From: Corallococcus interemptor
GTDB lineage: Bacteria; Myxococcota; Myxococcia; Myxococcales; Myxococcaceae
DNA length: 43,422 nt
Assembly: GCF_003668875.1 (NCBI RefSeq)
Contig: NZ_RAWM01000074.1
Coordinates: 1-43,422 of the forward strand
Direction of reading: 5' to 3'
The stretch's first letter is position 1; the number at the start of each line of letters is the position of its first letter. Position numbers and translations under genes: made by a program. Of this stretch, positions 32,979 to 42,220 are shown piece after piece. The notes beneath the pieces were generated by a model. It searched no databases. It was not told where the DNA came from and was given only the letters and a program-made list of their open reading frames with translations.

Positions 32979-34301
32979 ATGACCTTCGCCTCGTCCCACC
33001 GCTCCGTCCTTCAGGCCCTGCTGGCTGGTACCGCGCTGTTCTGCTCCTCCTCCGCCCTGGCGCTGGCGCAGGAGACTCCTCCCGAGTCCGCTCCCGCGAG
33101 CGAGGCTCCGCCTCCCACGCCCGTGCCCGCTGCGGCGCTGCCTCCGCCCGAGGAGGAGAAGGAGAAGAAGAAGGACAAGCCCTGGTACGAAACCCTCCGC
33201 CTCCGGGGCTACACGCAGGTCCGCTACAACCGGCTGCCCAGCTTCCGGGTGAACGACGCGCTCATCAACGAGCAGGGCGACCGCTTCCTGGGCAAGGACA
33301 CCGGCTTTGGCATCCGCCGCGCGCGCCTGGTCATCTCCGGGGACGTGCACCCGCACGTGTCCATCTACCTGCAGCCGGACTTCGCGTCCGTGATTGGTGA
33401 TCAGTACAACGTCGCCATCATGCGGGACTGGTACGCGGACATCTTTGTCGACACGGCGAAGGAGTTCCGCTTCCGCGTGGGCCAGTCGAAGGTGCCCTTC
33501 GGCTTCGAGAACCTCCAGTCCAGCCAGAACCGCCTGGCGTTGGACCGCAACGACGCCATCAACAGCGCGCTGAAGGACGAGCGCGACGTGGGCGTGTTCT
33601 TCTACTGGGCGCCCTCGTACATCCGAGAGCGCTTCAAGTTCCTCGTGGACAGCGGTCTCAAGGGCTCCGGCGACTACGGCGTCGTGGGCCTGGGCGTCTA
33701 CAACGGCCAGACGGCCAACCGCGCCGAGCGCAACAACAGCCCCCACGCCGTCGCGCGCGTCACCTGGCCCTTCCTCTTCGGCTCCCAGTACGTGGAGGTC
33801 GGCGCGGGCGGCTACTACGGCCGCTTCAACCTGAGCGCGACCCCGCGAGATGGCGCGGCGTATGCGCTCGCGCGTGGCCCCAACCTGGTGGATGCGCGCG
33901 CCATCGTCAGCCTGATGGTCTACCCGCAGCCCCTGGGCTTCCAGGCCGAGTACAACATCGGGCGGGGCCCGTCGCTGGGCTCGTTCCCGGACGAGGCGCT
34001 GCTCATCGACAGCCGCGACCTCCAGGGTGGCTACGCGCAGCTCATGTACAAGCTGGACGGCGTGGTCGGCGTGTCGCTCATCCCGTACGTGCGCGGAACG
34101 CTCTACAAGGGCGGCAAGAAGTTCGAGACCAACGCCCCCCGCTACGACGTGCGCGAGCTGGAGCTGGGCGCGGAGTGGCAGATCTGGAAGGCCCTGGAGC
34201 TGACGGCCGCGTACGTCATCGCGGACCGCACCTCGTCGCGCTACCCGTATGAACAGGAGCAGGGGCACGTGACGCGCCTCCAGCTCCAGTTCAATTACTG
34301 A
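32979..34301 (+). CDS. OprO/OprP-family outer-membrane porin
   Basis: A 440-residue outer-membrane protein. Signal peptide about 1-29 (ending ALALAQ), then a Pro/Glu/Lys-rich periplasmic linker (30-65), then a 16-strand-like barrel with alternating hydrophobic pattern. Motifs RLRGYTQVRYNRL, GFGIRRARLVISGDVHPHVSIY, RVGQSKVPFGFENLQSSQNR and DERDVGVFFYW are those of the phosphate-selective porin O/P family. The C-terminal strand ends LQLQFNY, with the terminal aromatic residue expected by the BAM machinery. OprP-type porins are usually induced by phosphate limitation; the direct repeats upstream might serve that, though they are not a canonical Pho box. ATG 32979 is chosen because it gives a clean signal peptide. 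Pnkp converges one base beyond its stop. Confidence 0.9.
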   Translation: MTFASSHRSVLQALLAGTALFCSSSALALAQETPPESAPASEAPPPTPVPAAALPPPEEEKEKKKDKPWYETLRLRGYTQVRYNRLPSFRVNDALINEQGDRFLGKDTGFGIRRARLVISGDVHPHVSIYLQPDFASVIGDQYNVAIMRDWYADIFVDTAKEFRFRVGQSKVPFGFENLQSSQNRLALDRNDAINSALKDERDVGVFFYWAPSYIRERFKFLVDSGLKGSGDYGVVGLGVYNGQTANRAERNNSPHAVARVTWPFLFGSQYVEVGAGGYYGRFNLSATPRDGAAYALARGPNLVDARAIVSLMVYPQPLGFQAEYNIGRGPSLGSFPDEALLIDSRDLQGGYAQLMYKLDGVVGVSLIPYVRGTLYKGGKKFETNAPRYDVRELELGAEWQIWKALELTAAYVIADRTSSRYPYEQEQGHVTRLQLQFNY

Positions 34302-34302
34302 A

Positions 34303-36861
34303 TCACAGCCGTGGGTCGACGGGCTCGCTCTCCAGGGCGAGCACGCCGAAGACGCACTCGTGCACGCGGCGCAGGGACTCCTTCTTCGTGAAGCGCTCCA
34401 GTCCCTCCACGCCCAGCGCGAACTCACGCATCGCCAGCGAGCGCTTGGTGCCCAGGCCTCGCTGGCGCAGCCGGTCCAGGTTCGCGGGCGTGGTGTACTC
34501 CGGGCCGTAGATGATGCGCAGGTACTCCGGGCCCCGGGACTTGATGGCGGGCTGCACCACGCCCTTCTTCCCGCGCACCGCGAAGCCAAAGGGCTTCACC
34601 ACCATGCCCTCGCCGCCGCGCGCGGTGAGCTCCTCCCACCACCGCACGCCGCCGGCCACCGCGTCCGCGTCCTCCAGCGCCACGACGCGGTAGGGCGTGG
34701 CCACGAGGAACGACGGGGCCGCGCGGCACACGCGCGCCAGCGTCTCCATGTGCCAGACATGGTCCTTGTCCACGTGGGCCGCGCCCTCCGTGGCCAGCAG
34801 GTGGAACGGCGCCAGCCGCACGTCGTCCAGCGACGTCACCGGCCAGCAGTAGCGCCGGTACGCCTCCACGTAGCGCTGGACCTGGGACGCCTTGTCCGTG
34901 AAGCGCGCGGACAGCTCGCCCAGTTGCAGCCCCCGCGCGGTGGCCTGGCCCAGCACCGCTACGACGTCCGTCAGCGCCGCGCGTGAGGCCGCGCCCACCG
35001 CGGCGTACGGGTCGCGCAGGAGTTCCTGGGCCTTGAGCGACCACGGCATCAGCTCGCAGTCCAGGCAGGCCCAGTCCGTCTTCAGCTCCTCCCAGAAGCC
35101 GGACGCGTCCAGCGCCGCCCGGACGCGCGCGAGGAACGCGGCCTCCAGGGCCTCGTCCGTGAAGAAGCGCCGGCCCGTGCGCGTGTAGCAGACGCCCGTC
35201 TCTCCGGTGGTGACACCGAAGCGGCGGCGCGTGGCGTCCGCGTCGCGCGCGATGACGACGACGGCGCGCGAGCCCATGTGCTTCTCCTCGCACACGACCT
35301 GGGCCACGCCCTCCTTGCGGTAGTAGTCGAACGCCTGCTGCGGATGCTCCAGGAAGCCGGGCAGGGTGCTCGTCTCCGACGGCGACATGGTGGGCGGCAG
35401 GTAGATGAGCCAGCGTGGGTCAATGGCGAAGCGGCTCATCGCCTCCAGCGCGGCGGTGGTGTTCTCCTCGCGCAGGGTGACGTGCGCGGCCAGGCGCGTG
35501 GAGATGACGCGCTTGCCCCGCACGTCCTCCAGGTCCAGCACGTCATCCGCCTGCTGCTGCGCGCTCAGGCCGGACGGCGCCGGGGCGCCCAGGGGCTTCA
35601 CCGGCTCGCAGTACACGCGCCGAGCGGGCACGGAGACCAGCTCCTTCTCCGGGTAGCGCAGGGCGGTGAGCTGGCCGCCGTAGACACAGCCGGTGTCCAC
35701 GCACAGCGTGTTGTTGACCCACTCGGCCTCCAGCACGGCCTGGTGGCCGTAGACCACCGCCGCGCGGCCCCGGTACTCCGCCGCCCAGTTGAAGCGCACC
35801 GGGAAGCCGTACTCGTCCGTCTCGCCCGTCGTCTCGCCGTAGAGCGCGAAGGTGCGCACGCGGCCGGAGCCCCGGCCCTGCATGCTCTCCTTCAGGCCGG
35901 CGTGCGCCACCACCAGCCGCCCGTCGTCCAGCACATAGTGGGACACGAGGTCGTCGATGAACTTCGCCACGCGCTGGTGGAACTCCGGCGGTTCCTTCTC
36001 CAGCTGCTCCAGCGTCTGGGCCATGCCGTGGGACACGTTGACCTTGCCGCCGCGCAGCTTGCGCAAGAGCTTCATCTCGTGGTTGCCCGGCACGCACAGC
36101 GCGGTGCCGGCCTCCACCATGTCCATCACCAGCCGCAGCACGCCCGGGATGTCCGGGCCGCGGTCCACCAGGTCGCCCAGGAAGACGGCCTTGCGGCCCT
36201 CCGGTGGACGCACGTCGAAGCCCGGAGCCCCGTCCGCGCGCGGCCGCACCTGGTAGCCCAGCTTCGTGAGCAGCGCCTCCAGCTCCTCGCGGCAGCCGTG
36301 GATGTCCCCGATGATGTCGAACGGTCCTCGCTCGTGCTTGAGGTTGCACCAGAGCGGCTGGCGCTCCAGCACCACGCGGTCGATGACGTCCGGCTTGAGG
36401 ACGTGCAGGTGGCGGAAGCCCTCGCGCTCCAGGCCGCGCATGGAACGGTGCAGCTGGGACACCTGGTTCTTCACGAAGCGGAAGCTGGCGGCGCGGTCCG
36501 GCCGCTGCTGGTTGCGCTCAATGCAGGTGCGCTCCGGCACGTCCAGCACCAGCGCCACGGGCAGCACGTGGTACTCGCGCGCCAGCTCCACGAAGGCCTT
36601 GCGCGACTCCGGCTGCACGTTCGTGGCGTCCACCACGGTCAGCAGGCCCCGCGCCAGGCGCTTCGCCGCGACGAAGCGCAGCGTCTCGAAGGCGTCCTTG
36701 GTCGCCTCCTGGTTGTTCTCGTCGTCGGACACGAAGCCCCGGTAGGTGTCCGAGGAGAGCACCTCCGTGGGCTTGAAGTGCCGGTGCGCGAAGGTCGTCT
36801 TCCCCGAGCCGGAGGGACCGATGAGCACCACGAGGGACAGCTCTGGAATGTGGACGTTCAT
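34303..36861 (-). CDS. pnkp: Bacterial polynucleotide kinase-phosphatase-ligase, RNA repair
   Basis: An 852-residue trifunctional RNA repair enzyme. The 5' kinase (1-170) has P-loop GPSGSGKT (15-22). The 2',3'-phosphatase (about 180-450) has metallophosphoesterase motifs GDIHG (185-189), GDLVDRG (229-235), GNHE (259-262) and GHQ (372-374). The C-terminal adenylyltransferase/ligase has CEEKHMGSR with Lys527 as the nucleotidyl-acceptor. Length and order match Clostridium thermocellum Pnkp. The ATG at 36861 overlaps the hen1 stop (ATGA), so the pair is coupled: Hen1 methylates the 3'-terminal ribose of cut RNA before Pnkp seals it, which protects against repeated ribotoxin cleavage. No defect seen in any active site. 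Confidence 0.96.
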   Translation of the reverse strand: MNVHIPELSLVVLIGPSGSGKTTFAHRHFKPTEVLSSDTYRGFVSDDENNQEATKDAFETLRFVAAKRLARGLLTVVDATNVQPESRKAFVELAREYHVLPVALVLDVPERTCIERNQQRPDRAASFRFVKNQVSQLHRSMRGLEREGFRHLHVLKPDVIDRVVLERQPLWCNLKHERGPFDIIGDIHGCREELEALLTKLGYQVRPRADGAPGFDVRPPEGRKAVFLGDLVDRGPDIPGVLRLVMDMVEAGTALCVPGNHEMKLLRKLRGGKVNVSHGMAQTLEQLEKEPPEFHQRVAKFIDDLVSHYVLDDGRLVVAHAGLKESMQGRGSGRVRTFALYGETTGETDEYGFPVRFNWAAEYRGRAAVVYGHQAVLEAEWVNNTLCVDTGCVYGGQLTALRYPEKELVSVPARRVYCEPVKPLGAPAPSGLSAQQQADDVLDLEDVRGKRVISTRLAAHVTLREENTTAALEAMSRFAIDPRWLIYLPPTMSPSETSTLPGFLEHPQQAFDYYRKEGVAQVVCEEKHMGSRAVVVIARDADATRRRFGVTTGETGVCYTRTGRRFFTDEALEAAFLARVRAALDASGFWEELKTDWACLDCELMPWSLKAQELLRDPYAAVGAASRAALTDVVAVLGQATARGLQLGELSARFTDKASQVQRYVEAYRRYCWPVTSLDDVRLAPFHLLATEGAAHVDKDHVWHMETLARVCRAAPSFLVATPYRVVALEDADAVAGGVRWWEELTARGGEGMVVKPFGFAVRGKKGVVQPAIKSRGPEYLRIIYGPEYTTPANLDRLRQRGLGTKRSLAMREFALGVEGLERFTKKESLRRVHECVFGVLALESEPVDPRL

Positions 36862-38258
36862 CGCGTGAACACCGCCATCTGCGTCGGCGCGCCGACCTCT
36901 GGGTCGTTCTCTCCCACGGGCAGGAAGCGCGCGCTGTAGCCGAAGCGCTCGCACATGCGCGCCGCCCACGCCTCGAACTCGGCGCGGGTCCACTCGAAGC
37001 GGTGGTCGCGGTGGCGGAAGGTGCCGGCGGGGAGGGAGGTGAAGCGCACGTTGTACTCGGAGTTGGGAGTGGTGAGGACGATGAGGCCCGGCCGCGTGTG
37101 CTCGAAGAGCACGCGCTCGAAGGCCTCCAGGCGCGGCATGTCCAGGTGCTCGAGGACCTCGATGACGGTCGCGGCGTCGAAGCCCGTGAGCCGCTGGTCG
37201 CGGTACAGCAGCGAGCCGTGCAGCAGCTTCACGCGCTGGCGCTGGAGGTCGGACATGCGCTCGATGCCGAGCCGGTCCTGGGCAATCTCCAGCGTGCGGT
37301 GGGACACGTCCATGCCGACGATTTCGGTGAAGCGCCGGTCCTTCAGGAGCGCCCGGACGAGCTTGCCCTCGCCGCAGCCCAGGTCCACGACGCGCGCGGC
37401 GCCGTGCTCCTGGAGGACGGACATCACCGTCTGGAGGCGCTGCTCGTTGAGGCTCAGGCGCGATTCGAGCACGGCCTCCTCGGCGTTGCGCGCCTCCTGG
37501 CGCTCCTCGGGCTCCGGGGCCTCGTCGCCCGCGAGTCTTTCCAGGGCCTCGCGCGCCAGGCTGTGGCGGTGGCGCAGGTAGCGGCGGGCAATCTGTTCGC
37601 GCTCCGGATGCGCGGCGAGCCAGCCCTCGCCGTGGCGCACGAGCTTCTCCACCTCCTCGTCGCCGACCCAGTAGTGCTTGTCGTCGTCGAGCACCGGGAT
37701 GAGGACGTACAGGTGTGAGAGCAGATCGCCCAGGCGCACGCGGCCCTCCAGCGTCACGGTGAAGTAGCGGCTGTCGCCCCACGCGGGCACGGTCTCATCC
37801 AGCGCGTGGCGGGTCGCGGTGACGGTGTAGCCGAGGGGTTCGAAGAGGCGGCGCAGGAACGCCTCTCCGCCGCGGCAGGGCAGCACCGACAGGCGGGCGG
37901 AGAGGGGAATGGGCTGTCCGGCCAGCTCCGGCCGGTCCTTGCTGCGTCCGGACAGCGCGGTGCCGAAGACGCGGGACAGCGCCACGCTCATGAAGGACGA
38001 CGCCACGTAGGGCCGGTCGTTGACGTACTGCTCCAGCGGCCCACCCGGGCCACCGGAGGACGGACGGCCGCGCACCAGGGCGACGGGGTCCACCTCCAGA
38101 AGGAGCGCCGCCGTCGTGCGGCTGGCGGTGGCCTCCGGGTAGAAGACGTGCGCCAGTCCGAAGGAGAGCTCGAAGGACTGGGGCCGTTCCGGGTTCTTGT
38201 GCAGCAGGTAGCCCAGGTCCGTCGCGGGCGTGTGGGTCGTCGAAAGGGTCAGGAGCAT
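36858..38258 (-). CDS. hen1: 3'-terminal RNA ribose 2'-O-methyltransferase Hen1
   Basis: A 466-residue bacterial Hen1. The N-terminal half (1-240) begins MLLTLSTTHTPATDLGYLLHK, the characteristic start of this family, and includes the ligase-activating domain that assists Pnkp. The C-terminal methyltransferase has SAM motif VDLGCGEG (291-298), acidic GMDVS (315-319) and the metal-binding pattern EVLEHLD (Glu367, Glu370, His371) with a further His in FRHRDHRFEW. ATG 38258 is chosen over a start 15 codons upstream on the strength of that conserved N-terminus. It is translationally coupled to pnkp. A terminator separates it from the homogentisate genes, so the repair pair likely has its own promoter. 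Confidence 0.96.
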   Translation of the reverse strand: MLLTLSTTHTPATDLGYLLHKNPERPQSFELSFGLAHVFYPEATASRTTAALLLEVDPVALVRGRPSSGGPGGPLEQYVNDRPYVASSFMSVALSRVFGTALSGRSKDRPELAGQPIPLSARLSVLPCRGGEAFLRRLFEPLGYTVTATRHALDETVPAWGDSRYFTVTLEGRVRLGDLLSHLYVLIPVLDDDKHYWVGDEEVEKLVRHGEGWLAAHPEREQIARRYLRHRHSLAREALERLAGDEAPEPEERQEARNAEEAVLESRLSLNEQRLQTVMSVLQEHGAARVVDLGCGEGKLVRALLKDRRFTEIVGMDVSHRTLEIAQDRLGIERMSDLQRQRVKLLHGSLLYRDQRLTGFDAATVIEVLEHLDMPRLEAFERVLFEHTRPGLIVLTTPNSEYNVRFTSLPAGTFRHRDHRFEWTRAEFEAWAARMCERFGYSARFLPVGENDPEVGAPTQMAVFTR

Positions 38259-38301
38259 GGGGGGCGCGCGTGAATCCTGCTGCGCCCCCGACGGGTGGAA
38301 C

Positions 38302-38329
38302 AAGGGCCCCTGACACGAAGCGGGCCCTT
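38302..38329 (-). terminator. Terminator of the homogentisate operon
   Basis: AAGGGCCC (38302-38309) and GGGCCCTT (38322-38329) form a perfect 8-bp stem with a 12-base loop, followed on the minus strand by TGTTCC. It lies just past the hydrolase stop and before hen1. Confidence 0.7.
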
Positions 38330-38339
38330 CTTCCTCCGC

Positions 38340-39344
38340 CTACCCGCCGACGGCCTGGTCGATGGCGCCGAAGATGCTGGCGCCCGCGTCGTCCCGCATC
38401 TCGATGCGGACCCGGTTGCCGCGCTTGAGGAACGGCGTCTTCGGTGCACCGTCCCGGAGCGTCTCCACCACGCGCACCTCCGCGATGCACGAGTAGCCCG
38501 CGCCGCCGTCCCGCACGGGCTTGCCGGGGCCGCCGTCCGGCCCCCGGTTGGACACCGTGCCCGAGCCGATGATGGAGCCCGCGCACAGCGAGCGCGTCTT
38601 CGCCGCGTGCGCCACCAGCGTGCCGAAGTCGAACGTCATGTCCACGCCCGCGTCCGCGCGGCCGAAGGGCTCGCCGTCGAGGAAGACCTCCAGGCGGCGG
38701 TGCAGCTTGCCCTCCCGCCACGCGGGGCCCAGCTCGTCCGGCGTGACGAACACCGGCGAGAACGCCGACGCGGGCTTGGACTGGAAGAAGCCGAAGCCCT
38801 TCGCCAGCTCGTTCGGGATGAGGTTTCGCAGCGAGACATCGTTGACCAGCCCCACCAGCACCACCGCGCCCAGGGCCTGCTCGCGCGTGGCGCCCAGGGG
38901 CACGTCGCGCGTCACCACCACGACCTCGCCCTCCATGTCGCAGCCCCACGCCTCGTCGTTGAGCGGGATGGGCTGGCACGGCCCCAGGAAGCCGTCGGAG
39001 CCGCCCTGGTACATCAAGGGGGCGGTCCAGAACGAGGGCGGCAGCTCCGCGCCGCGCGCCTTGCGCACCAGCTCCACGTGGTTCACGTACGCGGAGCCGT
39101 CCGCCCACTGATAGGCGCGGGGCAGGGGCGCCGCGCAACGGGCCGGGGCGAACGGGGCTCCAGGAACTTCGCCGCGCTCCAGCCGCTCCGACAGCGCGCG
39201 CAGGGCCGGGGCGTGGCGGTCCCAGTCATCCAGTGCGGCCTGGAGCGTGGGGGCGATGGCGGACGCATCCGCCTGCCGGGACAGGTCCTTCGTGACGACG
39301 ACGAGCTGCCCGTCGCGTCCTGCTTCGAGGGAGGCGAGCTTCAC
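38340..39344 (-). CDS. Fumarylacetoacetate hydrolase family protein
   Basis: A 334-residue FAH-fold hydrolase expected to split fumarylacetoacetate to fumarate and acetoacetate, the last step of tyrosine catabolism. The GTG at 39344 overlaps the hmgA stop by GTGA. Metal-ligand context is seen in [12 protein letters not shown] and [30 protein letters not shown], and the glycine-rich [13 protein letters not shown] occurs in the C-terminal part. The bacterial short form of about 330 residues fits. Coupling to homogentisate dioxygenase makes the pathway clear; no maleylacetoacetate isomerase gene lies in the window. Confidence 0.93.
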   Translation of the reverse strand: MKLASLEAGRDGQLVVVTKDLSRQADASAIAPTLQAALDDWDRHAPALRALSERLERGEVPGAPFAPARCAAPLPRAYQWADGSAYVNHVELVRKARGAELPPSFWTAPLMYQGGSDGFLGPCQPIPLNDEAWGCDMEGEVVVVTRDVPLGATREQALGAVVLVGLVNDVSLRNLIPNELAKGFGFFQSKPASAFSPVFVTPDELGPAWREGKLHRRLEVFLDGEPFGRADAGVDMTFDFGTLVAHAAKTRSLCAGSIIGSGTVSNRGPDGGPGKPVRDGGAGYSCIAEVRVVETLRDGAPKTPFLKRGNRVRIEMRDDAGASIFGAIDQAVGG

Positions 39345-40651
39345 GACTGGCCTCCTCCCTGGGACGGCAGCTTCGCCTTGGGCAGGTCCGCCCAGCACGC
39401 GTCGTAGTCCTTCTGGAGGACGGCGCTCTCCATCGCCTGGCGCGTGGGCGCGATGACCCAGCGGGTCTCGAACATGAAGGCGAGCGTGTTGTCGATCTTC
39501 TTCGGGGTCAGCTCCGCGGCGACGGCGGCCTCGTACGTCTTGCGGTCCGGGCCGTGGGCGCTCATGCAGTTGTGCAGGGACGCGCCGCCGGGGAGGAACG
39601 CGTCCGCCTTGGCGTCGTAGACGCCGTGCACCAGGCCCATCAGCTCGCTCATCACGTTGCGGTGGAACCAGGGCGGCCGGAAGGTGTGCTCCGCCACCAT
39701 CCACCGGGGCGGGAAGATGACGAAGTCGCAGTTCGCCGTTCCCGGCGTGTCGCTGGGCGACGTGAGCACCGTGAAGATGGACGGATCCGGGTGGTCGAAG
39801 CTCACCGTGTTGATGGTGTTGAAGCGCGCCAGGTCGTACGTGTACGGCGCGTAGTTGCCGTGCCAGGCCACCACGTCGAACGGCGAGTGGTCCAGCGTCG
39901 TCTCCCAGAGGTTCCCCTGGAACTTCTGCACCACGCGCGTGGGGCGCTCCACGTCTTCATACGCCGCGTCCGGCGCCACGAAGTCGCGAGGGTTCGCCAG
40001 GCCGTTAGAGCCGATGGGCCCCAGCTCCGGGAGCCGGAACTGCGCGCCGTAGTTCTCACAGATGTAGCCGCGCGCGGGGCCGTCCGGCAGCTCCACCCGC
40101 ATGCGCATGCCGCGAGGGATGAGCGCCACGTGGCCGGGCGGGACGCTCAGCACGCCCAGCTCCGTCACGATGCGCAGCGCCCCGGACTGCGGGACGATGA
40201 GCAGCTCGCCGTCCGCGTTGAAGAACGCCGTGTCCGTCATGGACGCCGTCGCGGCGTAGAGGTGCACCGCCGCGCCCATGCCTTCCGCCGGGGAGCCGTT
40301 GCCGCCCAGCGTGAAGAGGCTTTCGAGGAAGGTGGTGGGCGCCGTGGGCATGGGCGCCGGGCTCCAGCGCAGCCGGTTGGGCGAGGGGGGCACCTCCCGG
40401 AACGGTCCGCTCCTCAGCGTGCGGGCGTCCACCTGCCGGTACGCCGGGTGGCCCGCGCTGGGCCGCAGCCGGTAGAGCCACGTGCGCCGGTTCACGCCGC
40501 GCGGCGCGGTGAACGCGGTGCCGGAAAGCTGCTCCGCGTAGAGGCCGAACGCGACGCGCTGAGGCGTGTTCTGGCCCACTGGAAGCGCACCGGGGACCGC
40601 TTCCGATGCGTGCTCGTTCCCAAAGCCTGTCAGGTGGCGGACGTTTTCCAT
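39341..40651 (-). CDS. hmgA: Homogentisate 1,2-dioxygenase
   Basis: A 436-residue non-haem iron dioxygenase opening the ring of homogentisate to maleylacetoacetate. The N-terminus [24 protein letters not shown] is diagnostic, as is the iron-site region [15 protein letters not shown] with a downstream [11 protein letters not shown]. The family start at 40651 is preferred; an ATG at 40681 would add ten residues and would overlap an AT-rich element. Length is normal. It follows the MarR gene by 41 bases and overlaps the hydrolase gene, so all three probably form one operon in which the MarR protein may respond to an aromatic intermediate. Confidence 0.96.
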   Translation of the reverse strand: MENVRHLTGFGNEHASEAVPGALPVGQNTPQRVAFGLYAEQLSGTAFTAPRGVNRRTWLYRLRPSAGHPAYRQVDARTLRSGPFREVPPSPNRLRWSPAPMPTAPTTFLESLFTLGGNGSPAEGMGAAVHLYAATASMTDTAFFNADGELLIVPQSGALRIVTELGVLSVPPGHVALIPRGMRMRVELPDGPARGYICENYGAQFRLPELGPIGSNGLANPRDFVAPDAAYEDVERPTRVVQKFQGNLWETTLDHSPFDVVAWHGNYAPYTYDLARFNTINTVSFDHPDPSIFTVLTSPSDTPGTANCDFVIFPPRWMVAEHTFRPPWFHRNVMSELMGLVHGVYDAKADAFLPGGASLHNCMSAHGPDRKTYEAAVAAELTPKKIDNTLAFMFETRWVIAPTRQAMESAVLQKDYDACWADLPKAKLPSQGGGQS

Positions 40652-40659
40652 GGCGCCCG

Positions 40660-40682
40660 AAATAGTAACAGATGTAACCAAT
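40660..40682. promoter_or_regulatory. AT-rich GTTAC repeat element before hmgA
   Basis: Between marR and hmgA, the minus strand reads GTTACATCTGTTAC, two GTTAC units with 9-base periodicity in a patch much richer in A+T than the surroundings. It lies just upstream of the preferred hmgA start and could be an operator or a promoter element. The MarR protein is the obvious candidate binder, though MarR sites are usually inverted repeats. Confidence 0.35.
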
Positions 40683-40692
40683 GCGGCAAGGC

Positions 40693-41160
40693 TCAGGGGG
40701 CGGGCTTGAGGGCGCGGATGGCGGCGCGCTCCACGCGCTCCAGCAATGTGCGCAGCACGGCGCGTTCAACGGACGACAGCTCCGCCAGCACCTCCGCCTC
40801 CGCTTCGAGCGCCGCGGGGGCGATGCGCTGGTAGAGCCGGCGGCCCGAAGCGGTCAGCGTCAGGCGCCGTGAGCGGGCGTCGCTCTGGCTCGTGGCGCGC
40901 CGCACCAGACCGCGCTCCTCCAGGGAGCGCGCGGCGCGGCTGACCGGGACCTTGTCCATCCGCGTGCGCCGCACCAGCTCCAGCTGCGAGCGCTCGCCGT
41001 CCTCGCCCAGCACCGCGATGAGGCGCCACTCCTGGGTGGAGAGGCCGTCCTCGGCCGCGTACACGCGGGCGATGCGCTGGCTCACGAGGTTGTCCGCGAC
41101 CGACAGGCGATAGGGGAGGAAGTCATCGAGGGTGAGGCTCGCGGCGCGTGCTTTCTTCAT
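40693..41160 (-). CDS. MarR-family transcriptional regulator
   Basis: A 155-residue winged-helix regulator from ATG 41160 ([20 protein letters not shown]); the longer open frame upstream lacks regulator-like sequence. The wHTH spans about 40-110: [37 protein letters not shown] for the helix-turn-helix and [13 protein letters not shown] for the wing. Helices at both ends should form the dimer interface. It is the first gene of the homogentisate cluster and most likely controls it, with an aromatic acid as effector; that is inferred from position. Confidence 0.92.
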   Translation of the reverse strand: MKKARAASLTLDDFLPYRLSVADNLVSQRIARVYAAEDGLSTQEWRLIAVLGEDGERSQLELVRRTRMDKVPVSRAARSLEERGLVRRATSQSDARSRRLTLTASGRRLYQRIAPAALEAEAEVLAELSSVERAVLRTLLERVERAAIRALKPAP

Positions 41161-41260
41161 CGGGCGGGGGACTATAGCCAGCCATCCAAGCGGGCGGACG
41201 CGGCGGGTGCATTGCATGGGGGGCCAGGGGCGCGGACCTTCATGGGCAGGGAGGCCCACC

Positions 41261-41422
41261 ATGGCCACGAGCAAACAGCGCGCCGCCGGGCGCAAGAACA
41301 TCAAGAAGGCCGCGACCGCCGCCAAGCGCAAGCGCACGCTCACGAGGCTTCCCAAGAGCACCCGCACGGCCCTGGGCAAGCAGGCCAACAAGGTGAAGCG
41401 CGCCAAGGCGAAGGCACGCTGA
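41261..41422 (+). CDS. Small Lys/Arg/Ala-rich protein
   Basis: A 53-residue protein (MATSKQRAAGRKNIKKAATA...), over a third Lys plus Arg and rich in Ala, resembling the tails of histone H1-like or HU-like proteins. ATG 41261 is preceded by GGCAGGGAGG, a good ribosome binding site. It ends 3 bases before the ZIP-like transporter start, so the two are probably co-transcribed. Nucleic-acid binding is likely from charge alone. Because it is very short and of simple composition I cannot place it in a family. Confidence 0.7.
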   Translation: MATSKQRAAGRKNIKKAATAAKRKRTLTRLPKSTRTALGKQANKVKRAKAKAR

Positions 41423-41425
41423 GGG

Positions 41426-42181
41426 ATGCCGCTCTGGCTTCAGGCCGGGTTGTGGGGACTGCTCGCGGGGAGCGCGCTGCTCGTCGGCGCGGCGGTGGGC
41501 TATGCCGCCCGCCTGCCCACGCGGCTCATCGCGGGCATCATGGCGTTTGGCGCGGGTGTGCTCATCTCCGCGCTCTCCTTCGACCTGATGGATGAGGCCT
41601 TCCACCAGGGCGGCTTCATCCCCACCGCGCTGGGCTTCGTCGCCGGAGCTGCCGCCTACAGCGCGGCCAACGCGGCGCTCGCGAGCCGGGGCGCGAAGCA
41701 CCGCAAGCGCTCCGGTGGGAAGCAACCCTCGGAGGCGCAGCACGGCGGCAGCGGGATGGCCATCGCCGTGGGCGCGCTGCTGGATGGGATTCCGGAGTCC
41801 ATCGTCATCGGCGTGAGCCTCATTGCCGGAGGCGCGGTGAGCCTCGTGGCCGTCGCCGCCGTCTTCCTCTCCAACGTCCCGGAGGGGCTCTCCTCCGCGG
41901 CGGGAATGCGGCAGGCGGGGCGTTCCAGGGGCTACGTCTTCGGCGTGTGGAGCGGCATCGCGGTCATCTCCGGCCTGGCGTCGCTGCTGGGCTACGTCGT
42001 CTTCCGGGGGCTTTCTCCCAGCGCCGTGGCGGGCACCACGGCCGTGGCGGCGGGCGCCATCCTCGCCATGCTCGCGGACACGATGATGCCGGAGGCCACG
42101 GAGGGGGCGCACGACCTCACCGGTCTCATCACCGTCGCCGGCTTCCTCGCCGCGTTCGTGCTCAGCAAGCTCGGCGGTTGA
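41426..42181 (+). CDS. ZIP-family metal transporter-like membrane protein
   Basis: A 251-residue protein with about eight transmembrane segments and a basic, His-containing cytoplasmic loop (GAKHRKRSGGKQPSEAQH) after the third, the ZIP layout. The paired metal-site helices are recognisable: GALLDGIPESIVIGVSL and FLSNVPEGLSSAAGM. The first reads DGIPES where HNxPEG is canonical, so metal selectivity or activity may differ from ZupT. Coupled to the small basic protein gene upstream. Confidence 0.85.
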   Translation: MPLWLQAGLWGLLAGSALLVGAAVGYAARLPTRLIAGIMAFGAGVLISALSFDLMDEAFHQGGFIPTALGFVAGAAAYSAANAALASRGAKHRKRSGGKQPSEAQHGGSGMAIAVGALLDGIPESIVIGVSLIAGGAVSLVAVAAVFLSNVPEGLSSAAGMRQAGRSRGYVFGVWSGIAVISGLASLLGYVVFRGLSPSAVAGTTAVAAGAILAMLADTMMPEATEGAHDLTGLITVAGFLAAFVLSKLGG

Positions 42182-42220
42182 GGGGGGTCCCTGGGGACGG
42201 TCTTTTGGGGGAATGCGCGG

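Noticed and set aside
32607..34589. Long minus-strand open frame opposite the porin
   Set aside because: No family resemblance and Arg/Val/His-rich; the porin on the plus strand has a signal peptide, family motifs and a C-terminal barrel strand.
42187..42206. Hairpin GTCC-ctgg-GGAC followed by a short T-run after the ZIP-like gene
   Set aside because: Only a 4-bp stem; too weak to call a terminator.
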